A DNA stretch of 23,536 nt from positions 1 to 23,536 of the forward strand of contig NWUY0300108698.1 in assembly GCA_004151065.3 (NCBI GenBank), written 5' to 3'. Position numbers and translations under genes: made by a program. This document shows positions 19,561-23,536 of this stretch, piece after piece. The notes beneath the pieces were generated by a model. It made no database searches and was not told the origin of the DNA. It was given only the letters and a program-made list of their open reading frames with translations. Within the stretch, counting starts at the first letter, position 1. Every line of letters begins with the position of its first letter. This DNA is from Larix sibirica (Eukaryota > Streptophyta > Pinopsida > Pinales > Pinaceae).

Positions 19561-19865
19561 GTAAGAAAGTTATATAGAGTAAATGCATATAGATTGTATG
19601 GATTTCTGATATCTTCATCAAAATGAGGCCTTCATAACCTCTTCATACCAACCCTATTTCAGATTGACTTCTTCAGCAAAAAGGTAAAAAATGTCTGTGA
19701 ATTATATGAGTATTACACTTTAAATACCCTCTACATACTGCACAATGCAAGGGCACTAAACTATTCAAGGAAACTAGTCTTAAACTATGAACAGAAATAA
19801 CATATTTAAATAACATTTAAAAGAAGAGCCCTCAGAGTCTGGATAGTCTGTCAAGTCATAAGAAC

Positions 19866-20051
19866 CTAAAATGCTTTATAGCCGTTTTTATAGTCATGCA
19901 CTGTGATAGTGCTTTCATTTAGCACAGATCCTTGTTTGACTTCTGATACCACCCAACTGTTAGCAGCTACAGGCGAACCTTCTTTGGAAATGATATCTGC
20001 TTGAGAATAAAGCTCTCTGCACAGATGGAAGAAAGTGAGATGGTTGAAGGA
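19866..20051 (-). pseudogene. RNase H-like C-terminal remnant of a retroelement
   Basis: A 61-codon frame, open from a stop at about 20052 to a TAG at 19866-19868. It reads SFNHLTFFHLCRELYSQADI and then ISKEG near its start. In plant LINE-type RNase H domains (the RVT_3 family) the block F.H.YRE.N..AD..SK.G ends the domain, and the Asp of AD is the last catalytic residue. Upstream, NMVLSPVYD (about 20052-20080) in another frame fits the preceding helix. The tail after ADIISKEG continues for about 36 residues to the stop without frame damage. No start codon is visible and the rest of the domain is not found, so this is a fragment. An unrelated plant exon is possible, because cttccatctgtgcag (about 20017-20031) resembles a 3' splice site. 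Confidence 0.5.
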
Positions 20052-20114
20052 TCATACACAGGACTCAGAACCATATTAGGAATCTCCAAAAACCTGTAGC
20101 CTTCATCTGCTGCT

Positions 20115-20400
20115 AGTTTCATTAACAATTTTAGAAACTGTGTAATCTACTTCGCATATAAGATGGAATAATGAATATCATTACCGAAATGAATATCATT
20201 ACCGAATGGAGATATAATACGATACAAGTGAAGAGTTTTTAGACCCTGGAAAAAAGGATTAGAATTTTAGTTATGTATCTAAGCTTGTTGCCAATAGATA
20301 AAGACAGATTTATTTTATTAAATGTTTTCAAAATTAAGGTTTTTCATTGAGGAGTTGTTTTTTTGTTGTTCTTTCTGAAAAAATATATGCCCCTTATTTG
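20115..20400 (+). repeat. Diverged direct repeat B
   Basis: Partner of 19286-19560. It has an exact 18-bp tandem duplication at 20171-20188 and 20189-20206 (atgaatatcattaccgaa) that copy A lacks, so that duplication came after the two copies separated. Confidence 0.7.
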
Positions 20401-20685
20401 TAAAACAACAGACTGTTAGAAAACGCAAAGCTAGTGTGCCCCTACAGCTTTATAGAAATCAATTGTAATAAAAGATTATCTTATTGCAACTGTGTTACAA
20501 GTTGATCCATATGGTTTCCCATCTATAATCTTAAAAAAATAATAGTCAACAAATACTAGGAACAGATTTACAATGATCAATATGGTTTACCATCTATAAT
20601 CTTAACCGAAATGGAAGCCATAGTAAAAGCAACCCTGGATGGCTATCATACATGGATGTTTATGTTATTATAGTAGGTCTCTCCT
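20401..20685. other. Unassigned stretch with a short repeat
   Basis: No gene is seen. The phrase atatggttt.ccatctataatctta occurs twice, near 20509 and 20581, as a local direct repeat. Confidence 0.5.
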
Positions 20686-20689
20686 TTAC

Positions 20690-20835
20690 TCTATGGAGTC
20701 ACTCAGGGACTGTAGAGCGTCTCAATGAACTTATTTGCAAATCCCGAGATTTTGAGACCTGGATTCGAATAGCCCTTATATTGATAGGCCTGTAATTGTA
20801 ATGGAGGAAATCCCCTCTAACAGAAAGAAAAATAT
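20690..20835 (+). mobile_element. Possible tRNA-derived SINE or tRNA-like remnant
   Basis: A box A-like motif (gtcactcagggac, 20698-20710, followed by tgtagagcgtc) and a box B-like motif (ggattcgaatagc, 20761-20773) are about 62 bp apart. An A-rich tail (aacagaaagaaaaa then an AT run) ends near 20835. The D-arm-like and T-arm-like words are convincing, but the spacing is longer than in a tRNA gene. No acceptor stem closes, so it is not a functional tRNA. No clear target-site duplication is found. Confidence 0.45.
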
Positions 20836-20873
20836 ATATATTCTAGCATGCATGGAGTTATAAATAAAACTGG

Positions 20874-21047
20874 TGTTCAAATCCTCGTGAAAATGAACTA
20901 GAAGAAATTTAAGATGAATACCAAAACTTAAGCAGTCATAAAGAAGGGCTCCGCTTGCAATTATCAACAAAATTAGGGTTCAAATACTTGTGAAAATGAA
21001 TTAAAATAAATTTTAGATAAATACCAAAATTTAAGCAGTCATAAAGA
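20874..21047 (+). repeat. Tandem repeat, period about 104 bp
   Basis: gttcaaat.c..gtgaaaatgaa...aataccaaaa.ttaagcagtcataaag occurs at about 20874-20944 and 20978-21047, with some 15 per cent difference by eye. Confidence 0.85.
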
Positions 21048-21806
21048 GGAACTACTCACTAACAGCATGTATTCCAACATTAAAACTTATACAAATCATT
21101 CCAGACGAGAGTTTGAGCACCAAAATGCGATTCTAACAATTTTATGGAGAATATAAAGCAGAGTGCCTGACAGTTTTCTACAATATATCTGATTTGCTCT
21201 CTCATCTTTAAACTTGAATGGGCTAATTGAAGTAACATATATATATTGGAAAAAATTGGGGCTGAAATATAGAGAACGCATAATAATATAAAACCCTCAC
21301 TTAATATGAGCTAAGTTTCACGCTTAATGCACTGCAAATACTTGAGCGGGTTCTAATCAAACCTTCACAAAAGTTCAGATCAAGATACATGAGAAATAGG
21401 GCATTTCTTCCCTGCAAGATCTATTAAGATCTAGGATTTGAAGACTTATCACATTTGTAAGAGATGCTTGTAGGCTTCTGATGTGCAGACCTCCTACCCT
21501 CAGGGATACTTGTTGTTCCAAACACCCACACTCTTACCTTAAGAGAGATCATACTCCCAATGAATCTCCTTAGAATTTCTCTGTTATGAAGGTAAGCCTC
21601 CATTAACCATGAACATATTTGACCTCCAACACACAAGCCTGGCCATTTTCTCATATATGTTTGTCTATGTTTGTTAGCAAATTTACATTATTTGATGGAC
21701 AAACATGAATAGCAAATTGCAATTTCCAACTCTCATATTCCATCAAATTCCCCCATTGTTATTGTGGAAGTCTATGAAAATCCTTATCCTTCCACGTGTA
21801 ACAGTG
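21048..21806. other. Unassigned stretch
   Basis: No domain is recognised. A 76-codon minus-strand frame (21424-21654) contains RRFIGSMISLKVRVWVFGTT. It is collinear with the coding-like stretch at 21807-22004 and may be its broken continuation. I cannot name a family for it. Confidence 0.4.
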
Positions 21807-22004
21807 TTATGTGATCCCTGAACTCATTTGATGTTGGAATGGACCCAATTCCTCCATCAATTTGGCACCTTCTCCCCATACATCATTTAAGAAGATGGTG
21901 AAACTCTTTTCCAATCCACCCTTGCCCACCACAGATATGGGAAAGAGAGACATGCCTTCTTCCTCTGCATCCACCACGAACTTCTCCAGTCTTATAAAGG
22001 CTTC
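21807..22004 (-). pseudogene. Unassigned coding-like remnant
   Basis: A 65-codon frame between two stops, with a protein-like composition unlike its surroundings. Its centre reads VVGKGGLEKSFTIFLNDVWG. The region is less AT-rich than its neighbours. There is no start codon at its head; an internal Met (MSLFPIS) is the only one of note. GKGGLEKS looks like a P-loop with one Gly changed, and FLNDVW looks like a kinase-2 motif of plant NB-ARC proteins. They are only a few residues apart, however, whereas that family has roughly 70 between them. It may instead be the head of an uncharacterised plant transposon ORF. The family is left open. Confidence 0.3.
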
Positions 22005-22079
22005 TTACTGGTTGAGCCTTGGAGCAGCCCCTGAGTTTGGGCCATGTCAACAAAATAACCAAGTTTACATATTTCTAGA

Positions 22080-22551
22080 TATCTGAAATGTAACTGATAA
22101 TCTTTTTGATAGTTTTATAACGAGAAATAACGTCAAATCTTGGTATTGTGCACAATTGCACAATTTCAAATTATTGTAATTGAACATGTCCAACTTGTAA
22201 AGCAACCCATTAATCGCTGAAACCATAGTATTGCTGTGAGAAGTCGGAATAGTGTTATGGCAGGTTCGATGTTCACTATCAGATCTAATTTGAGAGATGC
22301 CAACTCTTTCTGGGAGCTGATCGCAATTGATGTGGTAAAAAAATTGGTGAATTGACATGCCGATGCCCACAGCAATAGATCCAGAACCAAAACCTGGAAC
22401 ATAGGCATTGCTGAAGCAATCTTGCAAATACAAAATCCTGTAACGAAAGTAACCAGAAATTAGAAGGGTATGAATAGAATAAAAAGCAACCCAAACTCAA
22501 GATGGTGACCATTAGTACAGAGGCTTTCCAAAAATAAAATAAAATGCAATT
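22080..22551. other. Unassigned stretch
   Basis: Several overlapping minus-strand frames of 75-122 codons exist between 22065 and 22512 (for example GFGSGSIAVGIGMSIHQFFY), but none contains a motif I recognise. I treat them as chance frames. Confidence 0.4.
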
Positions 22552-22825
22552 AAAACTTAGATCTCATGCAAAACTTATAGAAACTGATAGCAGATTTAGC
22601 TTGAAGTTTATCCAGCTACTTTGCCAATTTTCACAGTATTTTCTAACCTTTAAAACCATGGAAAAGGAGAAACGCTTATTTCCTTTGCAACAAAACTTAA
22701 ATCTCATGCAAATCTTATAGAAACTGATAGCAGATTTAACTTGAACTTTATCTACCTACTTTGCCAAATTTCACAGTATTTTCTAACCTTTGAAACCATG
22801 GAAAAGGAGAAACGATTATTTCTTT
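22552..22825 (+). repeat. Tandem repeat, period 140 bp
   Basis: 22552-22691 and 22692 to about 22825 match over nearly their whole length, with shared runs such as atagaaactgatagcagatt and cacagtattttctaaccttt. A few substitutions separate them. Confidence 0.9.
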
Positions 22826-22920
22826 GAGGAAGAGAATCCATCTCTGTCAAAGATTATAACTTGAGAAACGCTTATTTCCTTTTAGGAAGGGAATCCATCT
22901 GTGTCAAAGGTTAGAACTTC
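22807..22920 (+). repeat. Tandem repeat, period 56 bp
   Basis: gagaaacg.ttatttc.tt..aggaag.gaatccatct.tgtcaaag.tt starts at 22807 and again at 22863. It overlaps the end of the 140-bp repeat, which has the same gagaaacgcttatttcctt text near 22670. Confidence 0.85.
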
Positions 22921-22930
22921 ATGTCTTTTA

Positions 22931-23103
22931 ATATCTCTTTTGAAAAGAGAGAGATTCCATAACTGTCCCGTCAAATGGGCTGATTGTTAGCACAGGCTGG
23001 GAACTGAAACAGAAATCTCTTTTGAAAAAGGGTAGGTATTCCATATCTATCAGTCACATGGACCGGTTGATAGCGTTGTGTGTAGGGACTGCAACAGAAA
23101 TCT
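22931..23103 (+). repeat. Diverged tandem repeat, period about 84 bp
   Basis: atctcttttgaaaa...attccata.ct.tc.gtca.atgg.c.g.ttg.tagc..........gggactg.aacagaa occurs at about 22931-23014 and 23015-23103. Confidence 0.7.
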
Positions 23104-23308
23104 TTATAACCTATCACGTGTCGTTTCCTCAGCCCTCTGCCCCTAGCGGAGGACTCGTGTTTAAAGTAAATTTACATTAAATATATTTAAATGTTTTGTT
23201 TTATAAACAAAACTAAAATATGAACTTCTCAATGCTTAAATGATTAGGGATTAAGTATAAACTTCTAAGGTGGATTAGGGATTATTTATCCCATAAATAC
23301 TTAAATGA

Positions 23309-23536
23309 TTAAATGATTAGGAATTAAGTTGTCCATTACAATGGAATGGATTATTTGTTATGCGAATTTGAATGTCTTAAGTAGAGGTTCATATGATATT
23401 CTCATTGGAATGGATTGGTTAGAATCACAATTAAATGATTAGGAATTAAGTTGTTCATTACAATGGAATGGATTATTTTTTATTTGAATTTTAATGTTTT
23501 ATTTATTAGGTTATATGATATTCTCATTGGAATGGC
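23309..23536 (+). repeat. Tandem 122-bp repeat containing a gypsy protease fragment
   Basis: Copy 1 is 23309-23430 and copy 2 is 23431 to the window end. Copy 1 translates in one frame to YANLNVLSRGSYDILIGMDW then LESQ (about 23359-23430), the same protease segment as at 3853-3930 in the main gypsy element, but with Trp and Asp intact. Copy 2 carries more substitutions. Neither is attached to other element domains inside the window. The surroundings repeat aaatgattagg.attaag at 23239 and 23311. Confidence 0.85.

Noticed and set aside
19939-19952. LTR primer-binding site on the minus strand (tggtatcagaag resembles the initiator-tRNA-Met site)
   Set aside because: The same bases encode part of a continuous frame (SWVVSEVKQG) ending in a natural stop, and no LTR-like end precedes it. 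Coding use explains it better.
21807-22004. NB-ARC disease-resistance gene fragment
   Set aside because: P-loop-like and kinase-2-like words are present but nearly adjacent instead of about 70 residues apart, and no RNBS, GLPL or LRR follows. Kept only as an unassigned remnant.
22065-22512. Overlapping minus-strand frames of 75-122 codons as genes
   Set aside because: Three frames overlap in the same place, none with a recognisable motif, and composition matches the surrounding DNA. Chance is the simplest explanation.
1-23536. CRISPR array, bacterial operons or organelle genes
   Set aside because: No regularly spaced identical repeats with unique spacers, no ribosome-binding-site-led gene runs, and no plastid or mitochondrial gene sequence recognised. 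The content is eukaryotic retroelement DNA.

Overview
The window looks like nuclear DNA of a seed plant, most likely a conifer. It is AT-rich and non-coding, filled with old, broken retroelements, and shows no intact protein gene, rRNA or functional tRNA. Every recognisable coding stretch is a retroelement remnant riddled with stops and frameshifts. Several of these stops replace expected Trp codons, as C-to-T decay of methylated DNA would produce. The conifer inference rests mainly on a Penelope-like element (PLE) carrying a GIY-YIG endonuclease. Among plants, such elements are known to me chiefly from conifers (the 'Dryad' group, attributed to ancient transfer from arthropods).

Layout. 1-2643: no gene seen; one perfect hairpin. 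2644-2933: tRNA-derived SINE with A/B boxes, A-rich tail and a perfect 12-bp target-site duplication, followed by a GT microsatellite. About 3050-6960 (+): decayed Ty3/gypsy element running gag knuckle, protease, RT, RNase H, integrase, polypurine tract and probable start of the 3' LTR; no 5' LTR is seen. About 6975-12240 (+): decayed L1-type LINE with ORF1 (DUF4283-like), APE endonuclease, RT and zf-RVT. 12241-13014: AT-rich, nothing recognised. 13015 to about 15110 (-): the PLE, with RT and GIY-YIG and a tandemly duplicated 3' end. About 15530-18750 (-): a second LINE, of a different type from the first. 18780-19195 (+): another 3' piece of the same gypsy family, carrying an exact 75-bp duplication. 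19286-20400: two diverged direct repeats around an RNase H-like tail on the minus strand. About 20690-20835: possible second SINE. 20874-23103: several local tandem repeats and one unassigned coding-like stretch. 23309-23536 (+): tandem copies of the protease part of the same gypsy family, running off the window.

The genes do not form a pathway. They are a layered record of at least five retroelement types (Ty3/gypsy, L1-like LINE, a second LINE, PLE, SINE). Three fragments of one gypsy family lie in the same orientation. The first two bracket the L1 (+) and the PLE and second LINE (both -). The most notable item is the antisense PLE. All assignments come from reading translated motifs by eye, and boundaries are approximate unless a duplication fixes them.
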